A DNA stretch of 64,000 bases, taken from assembly GCF_000178115.2 (NCBI RefSeq), contig NC_014828.1:372001-436000 (forward strand). Reading direction: 5' to 3'. The translations under genes were made by a program, and so were the position numbers. Below the pieces are notes generated by a model. The model was not told the DNA's origin, did no database searches, and saw only the letters and a list, made by a program, of their open reading frames with translations. Of the stretch, positions 37,752 through 45,838 are shown piece by piece (position 1 is the first letter of the stretch; every line of letters starts with the position of its first letter). This stretch comes from Ethanoligenens harbinense YUAN-3 (GTDB lineage Bacteria > Bacillota > Clostridia > Oscillospirales > Ethanoligenentaceae).

Positions 37752-38497
37752 TCATTCTGAAAAACGAGCATCAGCTTCAAAAAATGCGGGAGGCCGGCCG
37801 GATCTCTCAGCTGGCCCTGCTGGAGGGCGGCAAGCATGTCGAACCCGGCATCACCACCGCAGATCTGGATCATATCATGCATGAATTCATTGTCCGGGCG
37901 GGTGCCAAACCGTCGTTCCTCGGATACGGCGGGTTCCCGGCTACCGCGTGCATCTCGGTCAACAACGAAGTCATCCACGGCATCCCGGACAAAAAGCACA
38001 AGATCCAGAATGGCGACATCGTCAGCATCGATGTGGGCGCTATTTACGAGGGTTTCAACGGCGACAATGCATGGACGTTTCCGGCCGGCACGATCAGCGA
38101 CGAGGCGCAGGCGCTGCTGGACGCCACCCGCGAGAGTCTGTTTGAAGGTATCCGGGCGGCAAAGCCCGGCAACCGCGTCGGCGATATCGGCCATGCGGTG
38201 CAGTCCTATGTGGAGGCGCGCGGCTTTTCGGTGGTGCGCCCTTATGTGGGGCACGGCGTGGGAGAAGACATGCATGAGGAGCCGGATGTTCCCAACTATG
38301 GGCGCGTGGGACATGGCGCAAGGCTTGTTCCGGGCATGGTAATCGCGATCGAGCCCATGATCAATCAGGGCGCAAAGGAAGTCCGTACCCTGCAAAACGG
38401 CTGGACGGTCACCACGGTGGACGGCAGCCTGTCGGCACATTTTGAACACACCGTCGCCATCACGGAAAACGGCCCCGTGATTCTTACGGCCCCGTGA
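37748..38497 (+). CDS. map: Methionine aminopeptidase type I
   Basis: A 249-aa metalloenzyme that removes N-terminal Met. Segments with the metal ligands are [20 protein letters not shown] (two Asp), [18 protein letters not shown] (His), AIEPMI (Glu) and [10 protein letters not shown] (Glu). Translationally coupled to adk through ATGA; the KOW-protein gene follows by 13 nt. Confidence 0.97.
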   Translation: MIILKNEHQLQKMREAGRISQLALLEGGKHVEPGITTADLDHIMHEFIVRAGAKPSFLGYGGFPATACISVNNEVIHGIPDKKHKIQNGDIVSIDVGAIYEGFNGDNAWTFPAGTISDEAQALLDATRESLFEGIRAAKPGNRVGDIGHAVQSYVEARGFSVVRPYVGHGVGEDMHEEPDVPNYGRVGHGARLVPGMVIAIEPMINQGAKEVRTLQNGWTVTTVDGSLSAHFEHTVAITENGPVILTAP

Positions 38498-38510
38498 TGG
38501 GGGAGGTTTC

Positions 38511-38786
38511 ATGGAGATACAGACCGGAAGCGTCGTGCTCTCCCTGGCCGGGCACGACAAGGGCGGCACCTTTGCCGTGATTGATTTTGCAGACGACAGC
38601 CATGCGCTCATAGCGGACGGCAAACGCCGCAAAACGGAAAAACCCAAACGCAAAAAGTGCAAGCATTTGCAGGTGGTAGGCCGTCTGGACCTGCCGGATG
38701 CGGGCAGGGCGACCAATCGCCAGATCAGGAAAGCGCTCGGTGCATTCGGCGCCGATGCGGCTGCGGTTTCCGGGGGAGGAATTTAG
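38511..38786 (+). CDS. KOW-domain RNA-binding protein (L14e-like)
   Basis: A 91-aa protein with an N-terminal KOW/SH3-like motif ([20 protein letters not shown]), a basic centre ([20 protein letters not shown]) and a tail [15 protein letters not shown]. The same small protein sits between map and infA in many Clostridia; it is probably ribosome- or rRNA-associated, but its role is not established. GGGAGG is upstream of ATG 38511. One nucleotide separates it from infA. Confidence 0.85.
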   Translation: MEIQTGSVVLSLAGHDKGGTFAVIDFADDSHALIADGKRRKTEKPKRKKCKHLQVVGRLDLPDAGRATNRQIRKALGAFGADAAAVSGGGI

Positions 38787-38787
38787 C

Positions 38788-39006
38788 TTGTCCAAAGACG
38801 ACATGATCGAGCTTGAAGGTATTGTGAGAGAAGCGCTGCCCAACGCGATGTTTCAGGTGGAGCTTCCCAATAATCACATGATTCTGGCACACATCTCCGG
38901 CAAACTGCGCATGAACTATATCCGCATCTTGCCGGGAGACAAAGTCACCGTGGAAATGTCCCCATACGACTTGACCCGCGGGCGCATCACCTGGCGCTCG
39001 AAATAA
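38788..39006 (+). CDS. infA: Translation initiation factor IF-1
   Basis: A 72-aa OB-fold protein starting (M)[19 protein letters not shown], with [40 protein letters not shown] and [11 protein letters not shown]. It binds the A site during initiation. The start is TTG 38788, with GGGGGAGGA 8 nt upstream; no in-frame ATG gives the right N-terminus. Confidence 0.97.
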   Translation: MSKDDMIELEGIVREALPNAMFQVELPNNHMILAHISGKLRMNYIRILPGDKVTVEMSPYDLTRGRITWRSK

Positions 39007-39064
39007 CCGTTCAACGCGACGGCCGCTCCGCGGCCGTGTCCATCCGAAAGGGAGGAACCGTAAG

Positions 39065-39178
39065 ATGAAAGTAAGGCCTTCGGTAAAGCCCATGTGCGAA
39101 AAATGCAAGGTTATCAAACGCAAGGGGCGCATCATGGTCATTTGCGAAAATCCCAAGCATAAACAGCGGCAGGGCTGA
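39065..39178 (+). CDS. rpmJ: 50S ribosomal protein L36
   Basis: A 37-aa zinc-ribbon protein read directly from the sequence: [20 protein letters not shown] and [12 protein letters not shown], with ligands Cys11, Cys14, Cys27 and His32 (zinc type). GGGAGG precedes ATG 39065. Its place between infA and rpsM is canonical. Confidence 0.97.
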   Translation: MKVRPSVKPMCEKCKVIKRKGRIMVICENPKHKQRQG

Positions 39179-39208
39179 TCTGCCGGAAAACAATGGAGGT
39201 GTAACCAT

Positions 39209-39577
39209 ATGGCTCGTATAGCCGGCGTGAATCTGCCCAACGAAAAACGGGTGGAGATCGGTTTGACGTATATTTTCGGCATCGGCCGCAAATCAGCGGA
39301 CGACATTATCAAAGCCACCGGTATAAATCCCGACATCCGTGTCAAGGATTTGACCGAAGAACAGGTCTCCCTGCTGCGTGATATCATCGACAAAGAGTAC
39401 ACCATCGAAGGCGACCTGCGCCGCCGTGTCGCGCTGAACATCAAACGTCTGGTGGAAGTCGGCTGTTACCGGGGCGTGCGCCATCGCAAGGGCCTGCCCG
39501 TCCGCGGCCAGCGCACCAAAACGAACGCACGCACGCGCAAAGGTCCGAAGAAGACCATTGCGAATAAGAAGAAATAA
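39209..39577 (+). CDS. rpsM: 30S ribosomal protein S13
   Basis: A 122-aa protein: [53 protein letters not shown] and the basic tail [17 protein letters not shown]. It lies in the 30S head and bridges to 50S. TGGAGG upstream of ATG 39209. Confidence 0.98.
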   Translation: MARIAGVNLPNEKRVEIGLTYIFGIGRKSADDIIKATGINPDIRVKDLTEEQVSLLRDIIDKEYTIEGDLRRRVALNIKRLVEVGCYRGVRHRKGLPVRGQRTKTNARTRKGPKKTIANKKK

Positions 39578-39594
39578 TCAGGGAGGGATATTGA

Positions 39595-40008
39595 ATGGCC
39601 AACAAGGCTGTTGCCAATAAAAAGGGCGCTACCGCCACCCGCAAACGCCGTGAGCGCAAAAACATCGACCGCGGCGCCGCGCACATCCAGTCGACGTTCA
39701 ACAACACCATCGTCACCATTACCGATACCCAGGGCAATTCGATCTCCTGGGCAAGCGCGGGCGGCCTGGGCTTCCGCGGTTCCCGCAAAAGCTCCCCGTT
39801 CGCCGCGCAGATGGCGGCCGAAACCGCCGCCAAAGTGGCGATGGAGCATGGCATGAAAACCATCGAAGTCTTCGTCAAGGGCCCGGGCGCCGGCCGTGAA
39901 GCGGCCATTCGTGCCTTGCAGGCCGCGGGTCTGGAAGTGAACATGATCAAGGATGTCACGCCCATCCCACACAACGGCTGCCGTCCTCCGAAACGGCGTC
40001 GCGTTTGA
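39595..40008 (+). CDS. rpsK: 30S ribosomal protein S11
   Basis: A 137-aa protein with [40 protein letters not shown] and [18 protein letters not shown], the standard S11 platform protein. GGGAGG upstream; 17 nt after rpsM. Confidence 0.98.
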   Translation: MANKAVANKKGATATRKRRERKNIDRGAAHIQSTFNNTIVTITDTQGNSISWASAGGLGFRGSRKSSPFAAQMAAETAAKVAMEHGMKTIEVFVKGPGAGREAAIRALQAAGLEVNMIKDVTPIPHNGCRPPKRRRV

Positions 40009-40035
40009 TTCAGAAACAGGAGGTGTTTGAATACA

Positions 40036-40662
40036 ATGGCAAGATATACGGATTCCGTTTGCAAACTCTGCCGCCGCGAAGGCCAGAAACTGTTCCTGAA
40101 AGGCGAGCGCTGCTATTCGGATAAATGTTCGGTGGGCCGCCGCAGCTACGCGCCGGGCCAGCATGGCCAGGACCGCAAGAAAGTCTCCGAGTACGGCATC
40201 CAGCTGCGCGCCAAACAGAAAGCCCGCCGCTATTACGGCGTGCTGGAGCGCCAGTTCCGCCACTACTTCGAAATTGCCGAGTCCAAGCCCGGCATCACCG
40301 GTGAGAATCTGTTGCGTCTTCTGGAGCTTCGTCTGGATAACGTGGTCTACCGTCTCGGCTTTGCCAGCTCGCACGCTCAGAGCCGCCAGATGGTGCGCCA
40401 CGGCCACTTCACCATCAATGGCAAAAAAGCCAATATCCCGTCCATGCGCGTGCGGGTCGGCGATGTGGTCGCCGTCAAAGAAGGCAGCCGCACCAACGAA
40501 TTCATCAAGAGTGTGGTGGAAGCCAATGCTTCCCGCCCGATTCCCAAGTGGCTGGAAATCAACCGCGAGGCCCTTTCGGGCACAGTAGCCGTGCTGCCCA
40601 ACCGCGAAGACATCGACCTGTCGGTTGAAGAGCATCTCATCGTCGAGCTGTATTCCAAGTAA
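40036..40662 (+). CDS. rpsD: 30S ribosomal protein S4, zinc type
   Basis: A 208-aa protein: [20 protein letters not shown] with four N-terminal cysteines (Cys9, Cys12, Cys26, Cys31) and an S4 RNA-binding domain ([40 protein letters not shown]). It nucleates 30S assembly. The in-cluster position before rpoA is as in E. coli and most Clostridia, but unlike B. subtilis. A hairpin-rich gap of 128 nt follows. Confidence 0.98.
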   Translation: MARYTDSVCKLCRREGQKLFLKGERCYSDKCSVGRRSYAPGQHGQDRKKVSEYGIQLRAKQKARRYYGVLERQFRHYFEIAESKPGITGENLLRLLELRLDNVVYRLGFASSHAQSRQMVRHGHFTINGKKANIPSMRVRVGDVVAVKEGSRTNEFIKSVVEANASRPIPKWLEINREALSGTVAVLPNREDIDLSVEEHLIVELYSK

Positions 40663-40677
40663 GGCGATGCCCTCGCA

Positions 40678-40700
40678 GCTTTGCCGCAGCGCGGCAAAGC
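40678..40700. repeat. Perfect 10-bp hairpin between rpsD and rpoA
   Basis: GCTTTGCCGC-AGC-GCGGCAAAGC. It lies 16 nt after the rpsD stop and is followed 24 nt later by a terminator-like hairpin. It may be an mRNA processing or stability element. Confidence 0.6.
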
Positions 40701-40723
40701 ACAGCGGACCGCCCTGCCGGGCA

Positions 40724-40741
40724 ACCGGCGCGGCCGGTTTT
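40724..40741 (+). terminator. Terminator-like hairpin before rpoA
   Basis: ACCGGC and GCCGGT pair around a 3-nt loop with TTTT at the 3' side. It lies 50 nt before rpoA; read-through must be substantial because no promoter was recognised after it. Confidence 0.45.
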
Positions 40742-40790
40742 CAGGAATCGATGCGGGCGCGTTTGCGCCTAACCGTCAGGAGGGTTGTTC

Positions 40791-41741
40791 ATGATTGAAA
40801 TTGAGAAGCCGAGGATCGAAACAGCGGAGCTCACGTCAGACGGTTCTTATGGCCGCTTTGTGGTGGAGCCGCTGGAGCGCGGCTATGGTACGACGCTGGG
40901 CAACAGCCTGCGTCGTGTGCTGCTTTCCTCGCTTCCGGGCGTGGCGGTGACACAGGTCAAGATCGACGGCGTGCAGCATGAGTTTTCCACCGTGCCGGGC
41001 GTTAAAGAAGACGTCACCGAAATCATCCTCAACATCAAGGGCCTTACGGCCAAGCTGCACAGCGACGGCCCAAAGGTTGTATATATCGACGCCGAAGGCG
41101 AATGCAAAGTGACCGCCGGGGACATCAAAACCGATTCCGAAGTGGAGATTTTGGACCCCAACATGCACATTGCCACGCTGGCGGCGGGTGCCAAACTGTA
41201 TATGGAGATCACACTGGATAAGGGGCGCGGCTATGTCGCGGCCGAGCGCAACAAGCAAAACCTCCAGCCCGCCATCGGGGTTATCCCGGTGGACTCCATC
41301 TATACGCCGGTGCTCAAAGTGAACTATGCGGTGGAGAACACGCGCGTCGGCCAGATTACCGACTATGACAAGCTCACGCTTGAAGTCTGGACGGACGCCA
41401 CCATTTCCGCAAAGGAAGCGGTGTCCATCGGCGCGAAGATCCTCAACGAACATCTGGGCCTGTTTGTGGCGCTCTGCGCGGAAACGCAGTCCACCGAGAT
41501 CATGGTCGAGAAAGACGATAAGAGCAAGGAAAAAGTGCTGGAGATGACGATTGAGGAGTTGGACCTTTCGGTGCGGTCGTTCAACTGCCTCAAGCGCGCG
41601 GGCATCAATACGGTGGAAGACCTCATCAACCGCACGGAAGACGATATGATGAAGGTGCGCAACCTTGGCCGCAAATCGCTGGAAGAAGTCATCAGCAAGC
41701 TCAATTCCCTTGGGTTTTCTTTAAAAAGGGATGAGGAATAA
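40791..41741 (+). CDS. rpoA: DNA-directed RNA polymerase subunit alpha
   Basis: A 316-aa protein. The N-terminal dimerisation domain begins [20 protein letters not shown] and includes [20 protein letters not shown] and [20 protein letters not shown]. The C-terminal domain (from about 245) has [20 protein letters not shown] and [19 protein letters not shown], which contact UP elements and regulators. CAGGAGGG precedes ATG 40791. Confidence 0.98.
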   Translation: MIEIEKPRIETAELTSDGSYGRFVVEPLERGYGTTLGNSLRRVLLSSLPGVAVTQVKIDGVQHEFSTVPGVKEDVTEIILNIKGLTAKLHSDGPKVVYIDAEGECKVTAGDIKTDSEVEILDPNMHIATLAAGAKLYMEITLDKGRGYVAAERNKQNLQPAIGVIPVDSIYTPVLKVNYAVENTRVGQITDYDKLTLEVWTDATISAKEAVSIGAKILNEHLGLFVALCAETQSTEIMVEKDDKSKEKVLEMTIEELDLSVRSFNCLKRAGINTVEDLINRTEDDMMKVRNLGRKSLEEVISKLNSLGFSLKRDEE

Positions 41742-41774
41742 GTCCCTCGTCGCGCACAAAAAGGAGTGAGTGCA

Positions 41775-42116
41775 ATGCCCGGAACCAGAAAACTTGGCAG
41801 ATCGACAGACCATCGTTTGGCCATGCTCAGAGCCATGGTGACGTTCCTGTTGGAAAACGGCAAGATCGAAACCACGCTGGCTAGAGCCAAAGAAGTCCGT
41901 TCGCTCGCCGAAAAAATGATCACGCTTGGCAAAGAGACGGATCTCCATTCCAAACGGCAGATCTACTCGTTCATCACCAAAGAAGCGGTATCCAAAAAGG
42001 TGATCGACGAACTCGGCCCGAAATATAAAGAGGTAAGCGGCGGTTACACCCGCATTTACAAAATCGGCCCCCGGCGCGGCGACGCGGCGGAAATGGCCAT
42101 CATTGAACTGATCTGA
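41775..42116 (+). CDS. rplQ: 50S ribosomal protein L17
   Basis: A 113-aa protein starting [20 protein letters not shown], with [20 protein letters not shown] and [26 protein letters not shown] precedes ATG 41775 (GTG 41766 overlaps that site). Last gene of the superoperon; the ecfA/ecfT/truA genes that often follow in Firmicutes are absent. Confidence 0.98.
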   Translation: MPGTRKLGRSTDHRLAMLRAMVTFLLENGKIETTLARAKEVRSLAEKMITLGKETDLHSKRQIYSFITKEAVSKKVIDELGPKYKEVSGGYTRIYKIGPRRGDAAEMAIIELI

Positions 42117-42131
42117 TCTTTTTGTTGCTAT

Positions 42132-42185
42132 CCGCCCTTTTCCAAAATGCCAGCGGCGCGTTTTGGAAAAGGGCGGTTTGTTTTG
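42132..42185 (+). terminator. Terminator of the ribosomal superoperon
   Basis: CCGCCCTTTTCCAAAA (42132-42147) and TTTTGGAAAAGGGCGG (42161-42176) form a perfect 16-bp stem, followed by TTTGTTTTG. Confidence 0.85.
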
Positions 42186-42274
42186 TATCCAAATGCGCTT
42201 TCGCATGCATATTTGCCCCTGCACCGTGCAAACTACCCGCAGAACGAGCACCCCATGCGAAAGGAGCAAACACA

Positions 42275-42421
42275 ATGCCGGATAAATTTGAGCGCAAGCA
42301 AAACGGCGGCACCAGGCAAAAGGGACATACCCCCGCACCGGCGGGCGACCAGATCGGTGAAAATGCCGAAGAAGGCCGCTGGGCAAAAGAAGAAGGTAAA
42401 AAGCAAGACCGCAGATCGTAA
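42275..42421 (+). CDS. Small hydrophilic protein, unrecognised
   Basis: A 48-aa ORF: MPDKFERKQNGGTRQKGHTP, then a Glu/Lys-rich end finishing KKQDRRS. The ribosome binding site AAAGGAG is 8 nt before ATG 42275 and a terminator follows immediately, both supporting a real small gene. Composition suggests a disordered, highly charged peptide. No family recognised. It lies downstream of the superoperon terminator, so it needs its own promoter, which was not identified. Confidence 0.5.
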   Translation: MPDKFERKQNGGTRQKGHTPAPAGDQIGENAEEGRWAKEEGKKQDRRS

Positions 42422-42428
42422 GACAAAC

Positions 42429-42468
42429 ATCACCCGCTGTTCTACAGTTGAACAGCGGGTGATTTCTT
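42429..42468. terminator. Terminator between small ORF and minus-strand gene
   Basis: ATCACCCGCTGTTC and GAACAGCGGGTGAT form a perfect 14-bp stem with a 7-nt loop; TTCTTAT follows. It suits termination from both sides. Confidence 0.7.
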
Positions 42469-42486
42469 ATACCGCACAAAACAGGC

Positions 42487-42957
42487 CTATTTCTTCAGCC
42501 GTTTCGCCGTCAGGGACTGCACCGACACCTGAAACACCGCGACGGCGTCCATCATCCGCAGGTCAAACACAAAGGTCTTGCCGGGCCGGTAGTGCCGCAT
42601 GATGCACTGGAGCGCATGCGCTTTTTCGGCATCGCCCAGCAGTCGGGCGGTACCCCGGCCGATCACGCTCTCATATTCCATGCTATAGCCGCATGCCGAA
42701 TCTGCTTCCAGCAGGCGGTGTGCACCATCCATCTCAAAGGACACCCGCGGGTCTGCCGCAAGGCAGTCCAGCTTTTTGCCGGTTTTGGCGCAATGAAAAT
42801 AGAGCAGGAGTGTGTCGCAGGCCTGCTCAAATCCGAAATTCATCGGCACGATATATGGGCTGTCCGCATCAAAAAAAGCCAGGCGGCAGACATCGCAGCG
42901 TTGCATGATGGCGATTTGTTCGTCCGGATCGGTCACTTCACGGTCGTTTCTTCTCAC
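42487..42957 (-). CDS. Pyridoxamine 5'-phosphate oxidase-like flavin-binding protein (NimA/YwiA type)
   Basis: A 156-aa split-barrel protein: MRRNDREVTDPDEQIAIMQR, CDVCRLAFFDADSPYIVPMN, LLLYFHCAKTGKKLDCLAAD and VSFEMDG are the pattern of the PNPOx-like family that includes 5-nitroimidazole resistance NimA. FMN binding is likely; the substrate is unknown. The start is GTG 42957. It is 28 nt downstream of mtnN and probably cotranscribed from the promoter at 43742-43770. Confidence 0.8.
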   Translation of the reverse strand: MRRNDREVTDPDEQIAIMQRCDVCRLAFFDADSPYIVPMNFGFEQACDTLLLYFHCAKTGKKLDCLAADPRVSFEMDGAHRLLEADSACGYSMEYESVIGRGTARLLGDAEKAHALQCIMRHYRPGKTFVFDLRMMDAVAVFQVSVQSLTAKRLKK

Positions 42958-42985
42958 TGGGTGGGCCCTCTGCTTTCCGCGTTTC

Positions 42986-43669
42986 TCAGATGGCCTTCAG
43001 GATGCCTTCCACCACATGGTTGGACTGGACGGAGGCTTTCTGTTCAAATTCCTCATAGGTGATGGGCGCGGTTTCGTCTGCCAGATCGGAGATGGTGCGC
43101 ACGATCAGAAACGGTACTTCGTTGAGGAAGCATACGTGCCCGATGGCGGCGCCCTCCATCTCGCAGCACACACCGCCCAGTTCACGGATAAGTGCTTTGG
43201 TCTCGCCTGCTTCCACAAAGCAGTCGCCGGACGCAATATCCCCCATGCGAAAGCACTCCACTTCCGGTGTGGCTGTGCAGACGTTCCGGGCAATCTCCGC
43301 CAGGCGCGCATCGCAGGTGAAGCGCGCCTGGAATGGATAGTATTTTTCCAACAGGGAGGCCGGGTTAAAATCGTGGTAGAAAACCTCGTTCCCGATGACC
43401 ACATCGAGGGTGTGCAGGTCTTTGGCAATGCCGCCCGCAATGCCCATATTGATGATGCAGTCTACCCCGAACGCGTCGATAAGGTGCTGGGCGCAGGCCG
43501 CCGCGTTCACTTTGCCGATGCCGCTGCACGCAAACAGGACGGTATTGTTTCCATATGTGCCTTCCCACACTTTATAGAAATGCGGAGTGGAGAGCGGTTT
43601 GGCACCGCATTTTTGGATGATGCTCTCAATTTCGACCGGCATGGCCGACAGTACGCCGATTTTTGCCAT
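42986..43669 (-). CDS. mtnN: 5'-methylthioadenosine/S-adenosylhomocysteine nucleosidase
   Basis: A 227-aa enzyme splitting MTA and SAH into adenine and the thioribose. Landmarks: MAKIGVLSAMPVEIESII with catalytic Glu13, FACSGIGKVNAAACAQHLID, INMGIAGG, CCEMEGAAIGHVC (ribose-binding Glu) and VRTISDLADE (catalytic Asp). It recycles methyl-transfer products and, in some bacteria, feeds AI-2 synthesis. Divergent from glnA, with overlapping promoters. Confidence 0.95.
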   Translation of the reverse strand: MAKIGVLSAMPVEIESIIQKCGAKPLSTPHFYKVWEGTYGNNTVLFACSGIGKVNAAACAQHLIDAFGVDCIINMGIAGGIAKDLHTLDVVIGNEVFYHDFNPASLLEKYYPFQARFTCDARLAEIARNVCTATPEVECFRMGDIASGDCFVEAGETKALIRELGGVCCEMEGAAIGHVCFLNEVPFLIVRTISDLADETAPITYEEFEQKASVQSNHVVEGILKAI

Positions 43670-43741
43670 AGGATCACCTTCCGTTCGTGCGTTGCCGCAC
43701 GGTTTTCACGTTCTGCCGGATGGTTCCGGCAACCAATTGCC

Positions 43742-43770
43742 ATTATACCATAGAAAAGGTTGCGAAAACA
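43742..43770 (-). promoter_or_regulatory. Minus-strand promoter of mtnN
   Basis: On the minus strand TATAAT (43742-43747) is preceded by TGG (extended -10) and, 17 nt further up, by a weak TGTTTT (43765-43770). It overlaps the glnA -35 box. Confidence 0.6.
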
Positions 43771-43788
43771 GGAAAAGTATTTTATTAT
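43760..43788 (+). promoter_or_regulatory. Promoter of glnA
   Basis: TTGCGA (43760-43765), 17-nt spacer, TATTAT (43783-43788). It overlaps the divergent mtnN promoter. No obvious GlnR/TnrA palindrome was seen. Confidence 0.65.
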
Positions 43789-43850
43789 AGAAGGAGTTTA
43801 TTTGTCCGAGAGGGAAAAACGGGTCTGCCTGTTGGCTGGGAGGAATCGAT

Positions 43851-45170
43851 TTGGATCGCGAAGATGTGTTCCAGTTCATGGAAGAAAACGATGTGAAATT
43901 TATTCGTTTTCAGTTTACCGATATCAGCGGCATCATGAAAAACATCGCCATCAACTACTCCAATCTGGAAAGTGCGCTGGACGGCGTTTTGTTCGACGGG
44001 TATGCGGTGGACGGGTTTTCCCGCTCCGAAGAATCCGAGATGCTGCTGGTGCCCGAGCTGGATACGCTGAATATTTTTCCGTGGCGGCCCCAGCAGGGGA
44101 AAGTGGTGCGTTTTATCTGTGATGTGCTTTCGCAGGACGGCACGCCGTTTGCGGGTGATCCGCGCTATATTCTCAAAAAGATGGTCGCCAAAGCCGCCGC
44201 CAAAGGCTATATGTTCTTAGTGGAACCGGAATGTGAATTTTTCCTGTTCCACACCGACGAGCATGGCCTGCCCACCACCCAGACGCACGACACAGCCGGT
44301 TATTTCGATCTGGCGCCTATCGATCTGGGCGAAAACGCCCGGCGGGAGGTCTGCCTGTCGCTGGAGAACATGGGCTTTTTGGTGGAATCCAGCCACCATG
44401 AGGTGGCTGCCGGACAGCATGAAATTGATTTCCGGTATGATGATGCACTCAAAACGGCGGACAACATCGAGACGTTCCGCATGGTGGTCAAGATCATTGC
44501 GCAGAAACACGGCCTGCATGCCACGTTCATGCCCAAGCCGTTGCATAATGAGGCCGGTTCCGGTATGCACATCAATATGTCGCTGGTGCGGGGAGAACAA
44601 GACGTTTTGGCCGATCCAAACGACGAACTGGGCCTTTCCAAAGAGGGCTATTATTTTATCGGCGGCATCATGAAGCATATTCGCGGCCTGACCGCCCTGT
44701 GCAATCCGCTGGTCAACTCCTACAAACGTCTGGTGCCCGGCACCGAGGCGCCTGCCTATATCCTGTGGGCGCGCAAAAACCGCGGGCCGCTCATCCGTGT
44801 GCCGTATTTCAAAGACGGGCGCGCACGCGTCGAACTGCTCAGCCCGGATCCCGCCTGTAACCCGTATCTGTCGCTGGCCGCGTTGCTCGGCGCGGGGATG
44901 GAAGGCATTGAGAAACAGATTACACCGCCGCCGGAGATGAAAGCCAACATTCAGGATATGAGTCCGCGCGCCATCCGGGAAGCGGGTATCGAGCGCCTGC
45001 CCGCCACGCTTGGCGAGGCGCTGGACGCATTGGAGCAGGATGCGCTGCTACGGGAAATTCTGGGCGAACATGCGTTCCGCAGCTATCTGAGCACCAAACG
45101 GGCCGAGTGGGATTCATACTGTGAAACGGTGCACCCCTGGGAAACAGGCCGTTACCTGTCTATCTATTGA
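43851..45170 (+). CDS. glnA: Glutamine synthetase, type I
   Basis: A 439-aa enzyme making glutamine from glutamate, ammonia and ATP; dodecameric. Motifs: FIRFQFTDISGIMKNIAIN, VEPECEFFLF (metal glutamates), NEAGSGMHINMSL, NSYKRLVPGTEAPAYILWA and RVPYF. The length fits the shorter GSI-alpha type. The usual adenylylation Tyr motif of GSI-beta was not noticed. The start is TTG 43851 with GGGAGGA 6 nt upstream. The ANTAR regulator follows after 63 nt. Confidence 0.96.
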   Translation: MDREDVFQFMEENDVKFIRFQFTDISGIMKNIAINYSNLESALDGVLFDGYAVDGFSRSEESEMLLVPELDTLNIFPWRPQQGKVVRFICDVLSQDGTPFAGDPRYILKKMVAKAAAKGYMFLVEPECEFFLFHTDEHGLPTTQTHDTAGYFDLAPIDLGENARREVCLSLENMGFLVESSHHEVAAGQHEIDFRYDDALKTADNIETFRMVVKIIAQKHGLHATFMPKPLHNEAGSGMHINMSLVRGEQDVLADPNDELGLSKEGYYFIGGIMKHIRGLTALCNPLVNSYKRLVPGTEAPAYILWARKNRGPLIRVPYFKDGRARVELLSPDPACNPYLSLAALLGAGMEGIEKQITPPPEMKANIQDMSPRAIREAGIERLPATLGEALDALEQDALLREILGEHAFRSYLSTKRAEWDSYCETVHPWETGRYLSIY

Positions 45171-45179
45171 GAAGAGGAA

Positions 45180-45201
45180 GCGGGTGCAACGGCTCACCCG
45201 C
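45180..45201 (+). promoter_or_regulatory. Hairpin between glnA and the ANTAR gene
   Basis: GCGGGTG (45180-45186) and CACCCGC (45195-45201) enclose CAACGGCT. If the C-U apposition closes the loop, the hexaloop AACGGC has A at position 1 and G at position 4, the residues conserved in ANTAR targets. Only one hairpin of the expected pair is clear, and no overlapping terminator was seen. Confidence 0.3.
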
Positions 45202-45233
45202 GCCACACAAAACGTACATTTGGAGGGTGTAGA

Positions 45234-45779
45234 TTGAGTGACGGGATGCTTGTCGTGTGTGGACAGCGTGCTTTCTGCAAAAATCTTTGTGATCTGATCG
45301 CTTCGTCGATCGCGATCCATCCCATCGTCGCCACCTCCGGCGCGGAAGCGCGCCGCAAAACGTCCATGCATGAGATGGAGGCGGTGTTGCTGGCAGGCAA
45401 GCTGCCGGATGAAAACACGCTGGACCTCGCACTGGAACTGTCACAGAGCGGCGTGGCCGGTGTGATGATCGTCATCGACCGGGGCACGTTGTTTGAGGCG
45501 CATGAGGTGCTGGACGGCAGCGGCGTGACCATTTTGGCAAACCCCTTGACCAAAGATGCGCTGATACAGGCTATCCGTCTGGTGATGAAGGTGGCGGAAG
45601 GCGGCGGTACGCTCGACCGCGCCAAGCTGATGCTGGTGCAGCAGAAAGGGTGGACCGAACCGCAGGCGCACCGATATATCCAGAAACTGAGTATGGACAA
45701 ACGTCTGCCACGCGAGTTGGCGGCACAACTGGTCATCAAGGCGCTGGAGCGCGAACAGCAGGCCAAAGAGGAATCATAA
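45234..45779 (+). CDS. ANTAR-domain antiterminator with degenerate receiver
   Basis: A 181-aa protein. The N-terminal part (about 1-110) has a receiver-like alpha/beta pattern (MLVVCGQRAFCKNLCDLIAS, GVAGVMIVIDRGTLFEAHEV), but where the phosphoacceptor Asp is expected the strand reads MEAVLLAGKLPDE. The C-terminal ANTAR helices (about 125-170) read TLDRAKLMLVQQKGWTEPQA and LPRELAAQLVIKALE. ANTAR proteins bind paired RNA hairpins to stop termination; those next to glnA in Clostridia are linked to nitrogen control. The start is TTG 45234 with GGAGGG 6 nt upstream. Confidence 0.85.
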   Translation: MSDGMLVVCGQRAFCKNLCDLIASSIAIHPIVATSGAEARRKTSMHEMEAVLLAGKLPDENTLDLALELSQSGVAGVMIVIDRGTLFEAHEVLDGSGVTILANPLTKDALIQAIRLVMKVAEGGGTLDRAKLMLVQQKGWTEPQAHRYIQKLSMDKRLPRELAAQLVIKALEREQQAKEES

Positions 45780-45780
45780 A

Positions 45781-45813
45781 ACAGCAGCCATGCCTTGAGG
45801 GCATGGCTGCTGT
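45781..45813. terminator. Bidirectional terminator, ANTAR gene and GT39 gene
   Basis: ACAGCAGCCATGCC (45781-45794) and GGCATGGCTGCTGT (45800-45813) form a perfect 14-bp stem; CTGTTTG follows on plus, and TTTTATG on minus. Confidence 0.75.
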
Positions 45814-45838
45814 CTGTTTGTGCGTGGTTTGTTCCGGT

